Shown here piece by piece: positions 1 to 6,195 of a stretch of DNA of 27,742 bases; position 1 is the first letter of the stretch; every line of letters starts with the position of its first letter. The notes beneath the pieces are model-generated. The model did not search any database. It was not told the origin of the DNA and worked only from the letters and a program-made list of their open reading frames with translations. The translations under genes were made by a program, and so were the position numbers. The stretch comes from CAZCCC01 sp964535715 (GTDB lineage Bacteria; Patescibacteriota; Patescibacteriia; Buchananbacterales; UBA6539): contig CAZHUO010000020.1 in assembly GCA_964535715.1 (NCBI GenBank), forward strand, positions 1 to 27,742, in the 5' to 3' direction.

Positions 1-330
1 CCGCCAAAGCCCGTAGGGCGTAGGTGGGAGGTCGTGGGTTCGAGTCCCACTACCCCGACCAAAATCTCTAGTGGTGCGTGCCCGCCCGCCAAAGCCCGTA
101 GGGCGTAGGTGGGAGGTCGTGGGTTCGAGTCCCACTACCCTGACCAAAATCTCTAGCGGTGCGTGCCTGCCCTCCGGAGCCCGCAAGGCGTAGGCGGGAG
201 GTCGTGGGTTCGAGTCCCACTATCCCGACCAAAATCTCTAGCGGTGCGTGCCTGCCCGCCGGAGCCCGTAAAGCGTAGGCGGGAGGTCGTGGGTTCGAGT
301 TCCACTACCCCGCGACCAAAATCTTTAGAG
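1..330 (+). repeat. Tandem array of 85-bp units carrying a tRNA 3' half
   Basis: Nearly four direct repeats with an exact 85-bp period: the GGGAG landmark falls at 26, 111, 196 and 281. Each unit holds a variable-loop-like AGGTC, a T arm (GTGGG-TTCGAGT-CCCAC), a 3' acceptor strand (TACCCCG in the best copies), a discriminator A and an encoded CCA. The preceding part resembles the end of a D arm followed by an anticodon-stem-like CCCGCC/GGCGGG pair, but the 'loop' is about 17 nt and folds into its own small stem. No unit has the 5' acceptor strand CGGGGTA, so none can be a working tRNA. The 3' half looks tRNA-Pro-like (inference). Later copies carry substitutions and an extra CG before the CCA. 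The array starts before the window, so its parent tRNA may lie upstream. Confidence 0.85.
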
Positions 331-438
331 ACCTGTTATCGCTGTTTAGGTTTTTATAGATAAGAAGTGGTGCGAGGTTTTGTTTTAAATAAAATTATTG
401 ATTAAAAATTTTAATTCCACTAATATTTAGCATTTTAT
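331..438. other. AT-rich spacer with no recognised feature
   Basis: Sequence between the tRNA-half array and the candidate rnk promoter. I see no open frame with coding character, no strong hairpin and no repeat beyond A/T runs. Confidence 0.5.
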
Positions 439-467
439 TTGCAAATTTTCTGAATTTTTGCTACAAT
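439..467 (+). promoter_or_regulatory. Candidate sigma-70-type promoter of rnk
   Basis: TTGCAA (439-444), a 17-nt spacer and TACAAT (462-467). It would start a leader of roughly 130 nt ahead of rnk, which contains the competing hairpins at 533-592. Confidence 0.5.
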
Positions 468-532
468 TGATTTATATATGATTGTTCAAAATATTAATAA
501 GAATAATTTTTTAACATATTCAGCCGTAACTT

Positions 533-592
533 AGCCGGTTGGTTTGTTATCTAAATAACAAAAGCAGCCGGTCAGAAAGCCGGCTCTTTTTT
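533..592 (+). promoter_or_regulatory. Attenuator-like leader: antiterminator and terminator hairpins before rnk
   Basis: The terminator is AGCCGG (566-571), an 8-nt loop and CCGGCT (580-585), followed by CTTTTTT to 592. An upstream alternative hairpin uses CCGG at 535-538 with CCGG at 568-571, closed over the strong inner stem GTTAT/ATAAC (546-550 with 555-559) and a CTAA loop. Both hairpins need 568-571, so they exclude each other, which is the arrangement of a transcription attenuator. A second AGCCGG (533-538) could also pair with 580-585. The U-run ends 14 nt before the rnk start codon. The effector is not apparent from sequence. Confidence 0.6.
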
Positions 593-606
593 AACCAAGT
601 AAAAAT

Positions 607-1002
607 ATGAGTACAATTTACATTACAAAAAATGATTACAAAAAATTAAATGATTTAATAGAAAAAAAATTTCCGCACGACGATTATGACAACGCTTTGT
701 TTTTGGAATTAAAGAAAGCAAAGATTATTGAACCAAAAAATATACCGTCCGATGTAATAACAATGAATTCGCTTGTTAATTTTATTGATGTCGAGTCAAA
801 TTCAGACTTAAAATATTGGCTGGTATTTCCGCAAGAGGCTGACGTTAAGCAGGGCAAAATTTCCGTTCTTTCACCTATCGGCTGCGCTCTTTTGGGTTAT
901 CGGATTGGCGATGTGATTTCGCTTAAAACTCCTGGAGGAGAAAGAAAAATTAAAGTTGAAAAAATTATACACCAGCCGGAATCAGAAGGAAACTACGACT
1001 AA
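607..1002 (+). CDS. rnk: Rnk-family GreA/GreB-like transcription factor
   Basis: This 131-residue protein matches the Rnk family (regulator of nucleoside diphosphate kinase) in length and layout. It has a short helical N-terminus (about residues 1-45), the family signature DVITMNS near residues 49-55, and a GreA/GreB-type C-terminal FKBP-like domain containing LSPIGCALLGYRIGD and a TPGGERKIKVEKI strand. Rnk binds RNA polymerase through the secondary channel region. Its coiled coil is too short for GreA-type cleavage, so it is thought to compete with Gre factors and DksA. The gene stands alone after an attenuator-like leader and ends near a weak hairpin before a convergent gene. There is no Shine-Dalgarno; ATG at 607 gives the family's normal N-terminus. 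The family assignment is firm; the regulatory role here is inferred. Confidence 0.9.
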   Translation: MSTIYITKNDYKKLNDLIEKKFPHDDYDNALFLELKKAKIIEPKNIPSDVITMNSLVNFIDVESNSDLKYWLVFPQEADVKQGKISVLSPIGCALLGYRIGDVISLKTPGGERKIKVEKIIHQPESEGNYD

Positions 1003-1003
1003 T

Positions 1004-1027
1004 AATATTTATTACGAATATTTTTTT
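1004..1027 (+). terminator. Weak possible terminator after rnk
   Basis: AATATT at 1004-1009 can pair with AATATT at 1017-1022, followed by five further Ts. The stem is all A/T, so the call is tentative. It lies between convergent rnk and the minus-strand lipoprotein gene. Confidence 0.3.
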
Positions 1028-1065
1028 AAAAAGTTTTTCAATATCGGGCGTTTTTTCCTCAAAAG

Positions 1066-1524
1066 TTATTGTTTAATTGTTATACTGACAGTTTTTACTA
1101 CAATTTGCTTGTTTTGATTTAATACGGAAACGGTTATAATGTAGTCGCCCGCGGCTAATCCTGAACAGCTGTTGCAGGAAGGCAAAGTTTCACTTAATTC
1201 CAATTGCTCGGTAACATCTTTTTGGAGGCTGATTTTTTGGCTTCTATTAAAATAGAGATTATTTAATCTGCCTTTAATACCTTGGGCTGAAACTATCGCA
1301 TCAGTTATATCAATGTCGGATTTTAAAGTAATATTCAAAATAATTTTTTCATAAGAATGATAGACTGATTTGTCGGTTTTTACTTCCATCTGTAATGTAG
1401 ACATATCTGTTTTATCTTCAGCCGGTTTTAAATTTGAGTTTGAATAGTTTGTCGTTTTATTATTGCAGCCGCTTATTAAAAATAAAGCGGTTGTGATAAA
1501 AAAAAGAGTTAAAAGCTTTTTCAT
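1066..1524 (-). CDS. Putative lipoprotein with Ig-like beta-sandwich domain
   Basis: This 152-residue protein begins with a type II (lipoprotein) signal: a KK n-region, a hydrophobic stretch and the lipobox LISGC, with the lipidated Cys at residue 20. The short linker is rich in Asn and Ser. The rest alternates hydrophobic and polar residues in a pattern suggesting a beta-sandwich of about 110 residues, with a CNSCSGLAAGDY loop near the C-terminus that could form a disulfide. The fold style resembles BsuPI-like or other Ig-like extracytoplasmic domains; I do not recognise a specific family. It is expected to be anchored to the outer face of the cytoplasmic membrane. A well-formed promoter lies at 1554-1582, so it is probably a single-gene unit divergent from the next locus. 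Confidence 0.7.
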   Translation of the reverse strand: MKKLLTLFFITTALFLISGCNNKTTNYSNSNLKPAEDKTDMSTLQMEVKTDKSVYHSYEKIILNITLKSDIDITDAIVSAQGIKGRLNNLYFNRSQKISLQKDVTEQLELSETLPSCNSCSGLAAGDYIITVSVLNQNKQIVVKTVSITIKQ

Positions 1525-1553
1525 ATTTGTATTAATGATATTAGATATTGCTA

Positions 1554-1582
1554 ATTATATAAGTTTAAATATATTCAGTCAA
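1554..1582 (-). promoter_or_regulatory. Promoter of the minus-strand lipoprotein gene
   Basis: Read on the minus strand: TTGACT (1582-1577), a 17-nt spacer and a perfect TATAAT (1559-1554), about 30 bp upstream of the start codon. Its -35 box is 18 bp from the -35 box of the divergent promoter at 1601-1629. Confidence 0.75.
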
Positions 1583-1600
1583 TCAATTAAATTATAGGCA

Positions 1601-1629
1601 TTGAAAAAGAATATTAAATTTGTTATCAT
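1601..1629 (+). promoter_or_regulatory. Promoter of the 1681-3271 exported-protein operon
   Basis: TTGAAA (1601-1606), a 17-nt spacer and TATCAT (1624-1629), about 50 bp ahead of the first start codon. It is divergent from, and tightly spaced with, the minus-strand promoter. Confidence 0.65.
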
Positions 1630-1680
1630 AATATAGCAATAATAAAATATAATTTTATAAAATAGTAAATAAAAAAATTT

Positions 1681-2199
1681 ATGAAAAAATCAATTTTAGT
1701 AATTCCAATTTTAGCTTTGGTTGTTTTATTGTCCGGCTGCGGCCAAAAAACCGCAGTTGTAAATACTGAAGGTGGACAAGAAAACGATTCAGAATGTTCA
1801 AAGTTATGCACTCAAATTGAAGAAATCTGTCCGGCTTTTTTGTCTTCGGAAAGATGTAATTCTGAATGTGAAAGCTGGGATGAAAAGACAATGGATATAA
1901 TCCGTCAAGCCTCAAGCTGCCAGGAATTTTTTGTAATTCCTGAAGTTGTGGATGCATCGATCCCGGAAGTTTTGGAAATGAATGACCCTGAATTAGAAGA
2001 ACCGGCAAGCGAGTGTGAAGCCGCCTGTAATAACTATGTAAATCAATGTTTGACACTGGTGCCAAATGCCACGCAAGCTTTATTTCAGGAAGGGTTAGCT
2101 TCTTGTTTAGAAGAATGTGCTGGTTGGGATGAAGCAAAAACCAAATGCATCAAGCAATCAGCTGATTGCCCGTCAATGACCGAGGTTTGCGGTTTATAA
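1681..2199 (+). CDS. Cysteine-rich lipoprotein with duplicated domain
   Basis: A 172-residue protein with a lipoprotein signal (lipobox LLSGC, Cys20) and a cysteine-rich exported part made of two related modules. Module 1 reads C39-x3-C43-x6-C50-x8-C59-x3-C63-x2-W66, then C80. Module 2 reads C112-x3-C116-x6-C123-x18-C142-x3-C146-x2-W149, then C156, C163 and C170. In both, the Trp is followed by Asp-Glu and a Cys lies exactly 14 residues after the Trp, so the modules are a diverged internal duplication. The paired Cys-x3-Cys helices suggest a small disulfide-stabilised helical hairpin fold. The acidic linker is about residues 85-111. The family is unknown to me. The next gene begins 13 nt after its stop, so the two are probably co-transcribed. 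Confidence 0.75.
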   Translation: MKKSILVIPILALVVLLSGCGQKTAVVNTEGGQENDSECSKLCTQIEEICPAFLSSERCNSECESWDEKTMDIIRQASSCQEFFVIPEVVDASIPEVLEMNDPELEEPASECEAACNNYVNQCLTLVPNATQALFQEGLASCLEECAGWDEAKTKCIKQSADCPSMTEVCGL

Positions 2200-2212
2200 T
2201 AAGATAAAAATT

Positions 2213-3271
2213 ATGGATAAAAAATTACTTTTAGGTCTAGGAGGAATTGCTTTTGTTGGAGCAATTGGAGCCGGACTGTTAGTTTATAATTCGTCTTTTT
2301 CTGATAAGGGAAACCTGAAGGTTAATCAGGAAGAAATCGGGCAGGGGATTGACCAGGAAACAAAAGACAAGCTTGAACAGCTTTATTTTGATGAGCTGAA
2401 AAACAAAGATCGCTATACTTTTTGCATCGGCAAAGAAAAAATTACAGGAACTTATACCAATTCAGTTATGGGAAATGAAAGTGGTGAAATTGATTATACT
2501 TCAGAAGAAATAAATGTTATAGATAATGAAAATCAAAAAATGTATATTTTGGGACGGACGATTGATTATAAATACAGCGGGCAAGGATCAATGGATAACT
2601 CCGCTGGCAGCGGCACGATTGAGACAGAAGAACACGGCAGCCTTACCGAATATTACAAAAAAAATCTAGCACCAGTCAGAATTGATTATTATTCTAAAAC
2701 AATTTTTTCAGCGCCTGATAGAAAAGTTAAAGATTGGGTATATGTAGATGTAAAAATGACCGGTACGGTTATGGGATTGACTGATGAAAGGGAAGATATA
2801 AGCATGGAAGATGCCAAAACTTTTTGTCTGCCTTTCAGCTTGGCTGGTCGGCCTTTGAAAAACGGCGCGTCTATTTCTCCTGATTCATTTTCTTTCAGTA
2901 AAAGATGCGAAGTTCCTGCGCTTAATCCGGGAGTAAGTTTTGAAGGTGACTTTGAGTTTACCTGTGATAATATTGACTACACTCAAGGGATAAATTTGCT
3001 CGAAATGTATAAATCAAAAGAAGAAATTGATCCATATTATATTGATGATGAAGGAATTTTTGATCCCCAGCAAGAGCCAAAAGAAAGAAGTGAGGTAAAT
3101 GATGCATCAGCTTCCAATATAGACGAAGATAATTTTGATGCGGAATCTTCGTCCGGCGGTTCTGACTTGCGAGGCGAGTCTGAATCAGAAAGCCAGCCAA
3201 CCAGCGAAGATTTGAAGAAGCAGTTGGAGGGGTTGAAAGGGGAAATTGAGGCTAGTCAAAGAGGGGAATAG
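2213..3271 (+). CDS. Membrane-anchored exported protein of unknown function
   Basis: This 352-residue protein has a short cytoplasmic start, one N-terminal transmembrane segment (about residues 5-27) with Gly-rich packing, and a large exported region. The middle (about 50-265) is rich in beta-type alternation and contains four Cys residues (in FCIGK, FCLPF, RCEVP and FTCDN), enough for two disulfides. The last 80 residues are acidic and low-complexity (Ser, Asp, Glu, Gln), ending in a possible short coiled coil. I recognise no named family. It follows the Cys-rich lipoprotein by 13 nt and ends just before a strong terminator, so the two form one operon; a joint role at the cell surface is an inference from that pairing. 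Confidence 0.7.
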   Translation: MDKKLLLGLGGIAFVGAIGAGLLVYNSSFSDKGNLKVNQEEIGQGIDQETKDKLEQLYFDELKNKDRYTFCIGKEKITGTYTNSVMGNESGEIDYTSEEINVIDNENQKMYILGRTIDYKYSGQGSMDNSAGSGTIETEEHGSLTEYYKKNLAPVRIDYYSKTIFSAPDRKVKDWVYVDVKMTGTVMGLTDEREDISMEDAKTFCLPFSLAGRPLKNGASISPDSFSFSKRCEVPALNPGVSFEGDFEFTCDNIDYTQGINLLEMYKSKEEIDPYYIDDEGIFDPQQEPKERSEVNDASASNIDEDNFDAESSSGGSDLRGESESESQPTSEDLKKQLEGLKGEIEASQRGE

Positions 3272-3298
3272 TTGGAAAAATTTAATATAGACTCTAAC

Positions 3299-3333
3299 AA
3301 AAATACTCTGGGTTACCCGTAGAGTATTTTTTT
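3299..3333 (+). terminator. Rho-independent terminator of the exported-protein operon
   Basis: AAAAATACTCT (3299-3309) pairs with AGAGTATTTTT (3321-3331) around a loop that itself contains GGGT/ACCC. The T-run extends to 3333. It lies 28 bp after the stop codon. Confidence 0.85.
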
Positions 3334-3505
3334 ATCCCCCCCCCCTCTATCGTTTTGTGGAGGAAAGGTAGTGGAAATTTATTTTAAATTTTAAATTTTA
3401 ATTAAATTTATAGCGGCTTACTTATTAATTTTAAAACAATTATGTAATATGATCTAGAAAAAAACAGTTAAATTTGGTAATGATTATTCTTCAATATTAT
3501 TTTTT
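3334..3505. other. Intergenic spacer with a C10 tract
   Basis: Between the terminator and the next promoter. It holds a run of ten consecutive C residues (3336-3345), unusual in such AT-rich DNA, and then AT-rich sequence with no coding signal. Confidence 0.6.
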
Positions 3506-3534
3506 TTGACAATTTAGCAAAAAAGGGGGATAAT
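3506..3534 (+). promoter_or_regulatory. Promoter of the zinc-ribbon protein gene
   Basis: A perfect TTGACA (3506-3511), a 17-nt spacer and GATAAT (3529-3534). The start codon is about 70 bp downstream, with no Shine-Dalgarno. Confidence 0.7.
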
Positions 3535-3604
3535 TAATAAGGTGAGTTTTATTGAAATAAGCTAGAATAATCAAATATTATTGATAAATAAATAAAATAA
3601 TTTT

Positions 3605-4141
3605 ATGAAAATGTTTAACAAATCAAAGAATTTTAATGACAGGGATAATCGGGATCGTGTGCCCAAGCATCAGGCGGTTTGCGCCAAATGCGGAAAAACC
3701 TGCGAAGTGCCTTTTAAGCCAACAGGGGACAAGCCGGTTTATTGCAGCGAGTGTTTCAAGGGTAAAAGTCAAAATCAGAGAAGTTATGGCCAAAATCGGG
3801 ATTATAATAGGCCGAGATGCGATGATAAAAGAATGTATCAGGCGGTTTGCAGTAATTGCGGAAAAAATTGTGAAGTGCCTTTTCAGCCATCAAGCGACAA
3901 GCCCGTCTATTGCAATGATTGTTTTGGCAAAGGCGGCAATTCGCCCAGGATTTCAGAAAGTTCGACTGGCCAGCAATTTAATGTACTAAACGCCAAATTA
4001 GATAAAATTTTACAGGCTTTAGCCATAGGCAAACCAGCTAAAGTTGAAAAAATCGACAAAGTTAAATCAAAAGAGAATAAATCAGCTCCAAAAAAAATTA
4101 AAACCGTTAAGAAAATCACAGCCAAAAAAAGCAAAAAATAG
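3605..4141 (+). CDS. Double CxxC-x17-CxxC zinc-ribbon protein with basic tail
   Basis: This 178-residue protein has two near-identical zinc ribbons: C26/C29 with C47/C50, and C82/C85 with C103/C106. In both, exactly 17 residues separate the CxxC pairs. Each core reads CxxCGKxCEVPFxP followed by DKPVYCxxCF. This is the CxxC-x17-CxxC module known from small bacterial and archaeal proteins of undefined function. A basic, Arg/Asn-rich linker joins the ribbons. After about residue 125 come a short helix (NVLNAKLDKILQAL) and a Lys-rich tail of about 35 residues, suggesting nucleic-acid or ribosome contact (inference). The gene has its own promoter and a shared terminator with rpmB. A start two codons later (ATG at 3611) is equally plausible. 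Confidence 0.8.
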   Translation: MKMFNKSKNFNDRDNRDRVPKHQAVCAKCGKTCEVPFKPTGDKPVYCSECFKGKSQNQRSYGQNRDYNRPRCDDKRMYQAVCSNCGKNCEVPFQPSSDKPVYCNDCFGKGGNSPRISESSTGQQFNVLNAKLDKILQALAIGKPAKVEKIDKVKSKENKSAPKKIKTVKKITAKKSKK

Positions 4142-4147
4142 CGTAAT

Positions 4148-4204
4148 AAAAAAAACTAAGTAAAACCTCCCACTTGATTATATGGGCTATTACTTAGTTT
4201 TTTT
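4148..4204. terminator. Bidirectional terminator between convergent genes
   Basis: A perfect 15-bp inverted repeat, 4148-4162 with 4190-4204, with A/T runs at the outer ends and a 27-nt loop. It gives a U-run for transcripts from either side. The right arm is formed by the last codons and stop of rpmB. Confidence 0.8.
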
Positions 4205-4387
4205 GGTTTTTGCTTTTTTGGGAGGTTTAGCCATTGTTCTGATGCAGCTTGTGCAAACAATTACTTTTTTGCCATTAACTTTTTTTGTTTGCAAATTAAG
4301 CTTTTGGCGCCTGATTGTTTTGATGTTTGAATGGCTTTTTTGGTTTCCTTTCAGCGGCTCCCGGCCGCAAATTTCGCATGTGGCCAT
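4190..4387 (-). CDS. rpmB: 50S ribosomal protein bL28
   Basis: A 65-residue L28 with the family core: CEICGREPLKGNQKSHS, then a basic KTIRRQKLNLQ segment. It is the zinc-binding (C+) form, with C4/C7 and C45/C48 forming the two CxxC pairs. A Lys-rich tail follows residue 55. bL28 sits at the base of the L1 stalk side of the large subunit and is needed for late 50S assembly. The gene is alone on the minus strand, without its common partner rpmG. A promoter is at 4422-4450. The 3' end lies inside the shared terminator stem, so the final Lys/Thr codons are part of the hairpin. Confidence 0.95.
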   Translation of the reverse strand: MATCEICGREPLKGNQKSHSNIKTIRRQKLNLQTKKVNGKKVIVCTSCIRTMAKPPKKAKTKKTK

Positions 4388-4421
4388 AATTATTGGTTGT
4401 TTTTTAATTGTTAACTGTTAA

Positions 4422-4450
4422 ATTGTAGCAGATATATTTTTAAAAATCAA
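4422..4450 (-). promoter_or_regulatory. Promoter of rpmB
   Basis: Minus strand: TTGATT (4450-4445), a 17-nt spacer and TACAAT (4427-4422), about 35 bp upstream of the rpmB start. Confidence 0.65.
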
Positions 4451-4475
4451 ATATTTATGTTAAGATATTAATATT

Positions 4476-5126
4476 ATGGATATAATTGTAATCGTAATTT
4501 ATATTGTTGCTTTTCTTTATTCGGTTGTTTTGCATGAAATTGCCCATGGCTTTGCAGCTAATTTGTTTGGAGACGAGACAGCCAAAGTTTCCGGCCGGCT
4601 TTCCTTAAATCCGTTGGTTCATATTGATTTTGTCGGCTCAATAATGGTGCCTTTGCTTTTAGTGCTTTCTCAGTCCGGTTTATTGTTTGGTTGGGCAAAG
4701 CCGGTTCCGGTAAATCCTTATAATCTTAAGAGGAGACCGATGTCTTATAGAATTGTGACGATAGCCGGAATTTTTACTAATTTATGCCTGGCGATTTTAG
4801 CAATAATAGTTTTAAAAATTACCACTCAAATTTTTGGCTTTGCCGAGAATAACTTAGGAGTTATTTTTTTCACTATACTTTTTCAAGTTAATCTTGTTTT
4901 AGCAATATTTAATTCTTTGCCTTTGCCCGGTTTTGACGGATTTAATTTTGTTGCAAGTTTTGAACCGATTTCCAAAATTTTGGCGAAAACTCCTCTCGGT
5001 AATCCAATGTTCATGGCAAGGTATGGATTATTAGTTTCGCTTGGTTTGTTATTTTTATTTATGCCATATATTAGTCGGATTTTTGTTATAATTTTTGGCT
5101 TATTTATCAAATTTTTTGGTATATAA
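4476..5126 (+). CDS. Site-2-protease-like M50 family membrane metalloprotease
   Basis: A 216-residue integral membrane protein. The zinc motif HEIAH (residues 20-24) lies in the first transmembrane helix; H20 and H24 should bind zinc and E21 act as general base. The third ligand is expected in the conserved loop NSLPLPGFDG (about 146-155, D154), the short-form M50B equivalent of NxxPxxxxDG. At least four further hydrophobic segments are visible (about 55-70, 92-115, 125-145 and 185-210). The 'GWAKPVPVNPYNL' stretch near 72-84 is typical of soluble-domain-free M50 proteins of this size. Such enzymes cut transmembrane segments of regulatory or remnant signal peptides; the substrate here is unknown. 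It is divergent from rpmB. ATG at 4476 is the only reasonable start. Confidence 0.88.
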   Translation: MDIIVIVIYIVAFLYSVVLHEIAHGFAANLFGDETAKVSGRLSLNPLVHIDFVGSIMVPLLLVLSQSGLLFGWAKPVPVNPYNLKRRPMSYRIVTIAGIFTNLCLAILAIIVLKITTQIFGFAENNLGVIFFTILFQVNLVLAIFNSLPLPGFDGFNFVASFEPISKILAKTPLGNPMFMARYGLLVSLGLLFLFMPYISRIFVIIFGLFIKFFGI

Positions 5127-5158
5127 TTCTTTTTATTTTTTTTGATTTTTTAATAGTG

Positions 5159-5187
5159 TTGACTTTTCTATTAATATCAGTTAATAT
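5159..5187 (+). promoter_or_regulatory. Promoter of the str operon (rpsL-rpsG-fusA)
   Basis: TTGACT (5159-5164), a 17-nt spacer and TAATAT (5182-5187), placed to produce a leader of about 90 nt ahead of rpsL. Confidence 0.65.
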
Positions 5188-5201
5188 ATTTTTGTATTGT
5201 A

Positions 5202-5224
5202 AACTGCCATTAAGGCAGGTTTTT
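5202..5224 (+). promoter_or_regulatory. Terminator-like hairpin in the rpsL leader
   Basis: CTGCC pairs with GGCAG around ATTAA, followed by GTTTTT. The right half, TTAAGGCAGGTTTTT (5210-5224), recurs exactly in the leader before rplC (10887-10901). It would be positioned to attenuate the operon or bind a regulator; that is inference. Confidence 0.5.
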
Positions 5225-5282
5225 AAGACTTTTATTTTTTTGCTTGTTAGTAAAATTTTTGAAACTGGCAAGTTATTTCTTT

Positions 5283-5714
5283 ATGCCTACAATTAACCAA
5301 TTAATTAGAAAAAAACGCAAATCACAAGGAAAAAAGCCGAAAACTCCGGCCTTAAGGCTTGTTTCTGATACCTTACATAGGAAGAAAAAAGAAAATCCTA
5401 AAGGATCAGGCTTTAAAAGGGGAGTCTGTGTAAAAGTAACCACAACTACTCCGAAAAAACCTAACTCCGCTTTAAGAAAAATTGCCAGAGTCAGACTTTC
5501 AAACGGCATGGAGGTAACCGCTTATATTCCCGGAGAGGGTCATAATTTGCAGGAGCACTCCGTTGTGTTGATTCGCGGCGGCAGAGTAAAAGATCTTCCG
5601 GGCGTAAGATATCATATTGTCCGCGGGGTCTACGATACTACCGGCGTTGAAGGCAGAAAACAGGGCCGAAGCCTTTATGGCGCTAAAAATGTTGGTACTA
5701 AATCAGCTAAATAG
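5283..5714 (+). CDS. rpsL: 30S ribosomal protein uS12
   Basis: A 143-residue S12, slightly longer than the usual 124 because of a basic insertion after the N-terminal helix (about residues 15-35). Clear hallmarks are MPTINQLIRKKRK at the start, the decoding loop KKPNSALRKIARVRLSNG, and RVKDLPGVRYHIVRG, whose Asp is the residue methylthiolated in many bacteria. S12 lines the decoding centre and contacts A-site tRNA and mRNA; this region holds the classical streptomycin-resistance positions. ATG at 5283 is chosen over the in-frame TTG 39 bp upstream because homologues begin MPTINQL. It is the first gene of the str cluster, with rpsG 12 nt downstream. Confidence 0.97.
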   Translation: MPTINQLIRKKRKSQGKKPKTPALRLVSDTLHRKKKENPKGSGFKRGVCVKVTTTTPKKPNSALRKIARVRLSNGMEVTAYIPGEGHNLQEHSVVLIRGGRVKDLPGVRYHIVRGVYDTTGVEGRKQGRSLYGAKNVGTKSAK

Positions 5715-5726
5715 AATAAATCATTT

Positions 5727-6191
5727 ATGAGAGGAAAAACTCCAAAAAGAATTATTAAACCGGATTCGAAATATAACAGCGTTAATATTTCCAAATTTAT
5801 TAACCAAATAATGAAAAGAGGCAAAAAATCAATTGCGCTAAAGGTTGTTTATGGCTGCTTTGATATTATTAAGGAAAAAACCAAGAAAGATCCGATAGAG
5901 ATTTTTGACGGCGCAATCAAAAATGTTTCGCCGGAAGTTGAAGTAAAAGGCCGCAGAATTGGCGGCGGTAATTATCAGATTCCTGTTGCCGTAACTGGAA
6001 ATCGCAAAACAGCCTTGGCTTTTCGCTGGATTATTAATGCTGCTAGAGCTAAGAAAGGGGCTCCAATGAGCCAAAAATTAGCAGAAGAAATGATCGCCGC
6101 ATATAATAAAGAAGGTGCTGCAATTAAAAAGCGCCAGGATACATATAAAATGGCCGAAGCTAATCGCGCTTTTGCCCACTTTGCTAGATAA
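5727..6191 (+). CDS. rpsG: 30S ribosomal protein uS7
   Basis: A 154-residue S7 of standard length. The conserved KFINQIMKRGKKS helix, the VEVKGRRIGGGNYQIPVAV beta-ribbon and the ALAFRWIINAAR segment are intact, and the protein ends in the basic/aromatic EANRAFAHFAR helix. S7 nucleates assembly of the 30S head by binding the 3' major domain of 16S rRNA and contacts E-site tRNA. It lies 12 nt behind rpsL with no Shine-Dalgarno. In many bacteria S7 feeds back on the str mRNA; no such site is evident here. The 75-nt gap to fusA is filled by two 14-bp tandem repeats. Confidence 0.97.
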   Translation: MRGKTPKRIIKPDSKYNSVNISKFINQIMKRGKKSIALKVVYGCFDIIKEKTKKDPIEIFDGAIKNVSPEVEVKGRRIGGGNYQIPVAVTGNRKTALAFRWIINAARAKKGAPMSQKLAEEMIAAYNKEGAAIKKRQDTYKMAEANRAFAHFAR

Positions 6192-6195
6192 TAAA

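Noticed and set aside
1..330. CRISPR array or functional tRNA cluster
   Set aside because: The units are 85 bp with no unique spacers, so it is not CRISPR. None contains the 5' acceptor strand needed to pair with TACCCCG, and the anticodon loop is far too long, so they are not functional tRNAs.
163..363. Open frame of 66 codons across the tRNA-half repeats
   Set aside because: It is a frame through tandem tRNA-like DNA, with repeated VGGRSWVRV-like and Arg/Pro-rich sequence and no protein-like pattern.
1679..2137. Minus-strand frame opposite the cysteine-rich lipoprotein gene
   Set aside because: It is antisense to a gene with a clear lipoprotein signal and a promoter, and it has no family features or upstream signals.
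5244..5282. Extended N-terminus of uS12 from a TTG
   Set aside because: The extra 13 residues (hydrophobic) do not occur in S12, whose conserved start MPTINQL is at 5283.
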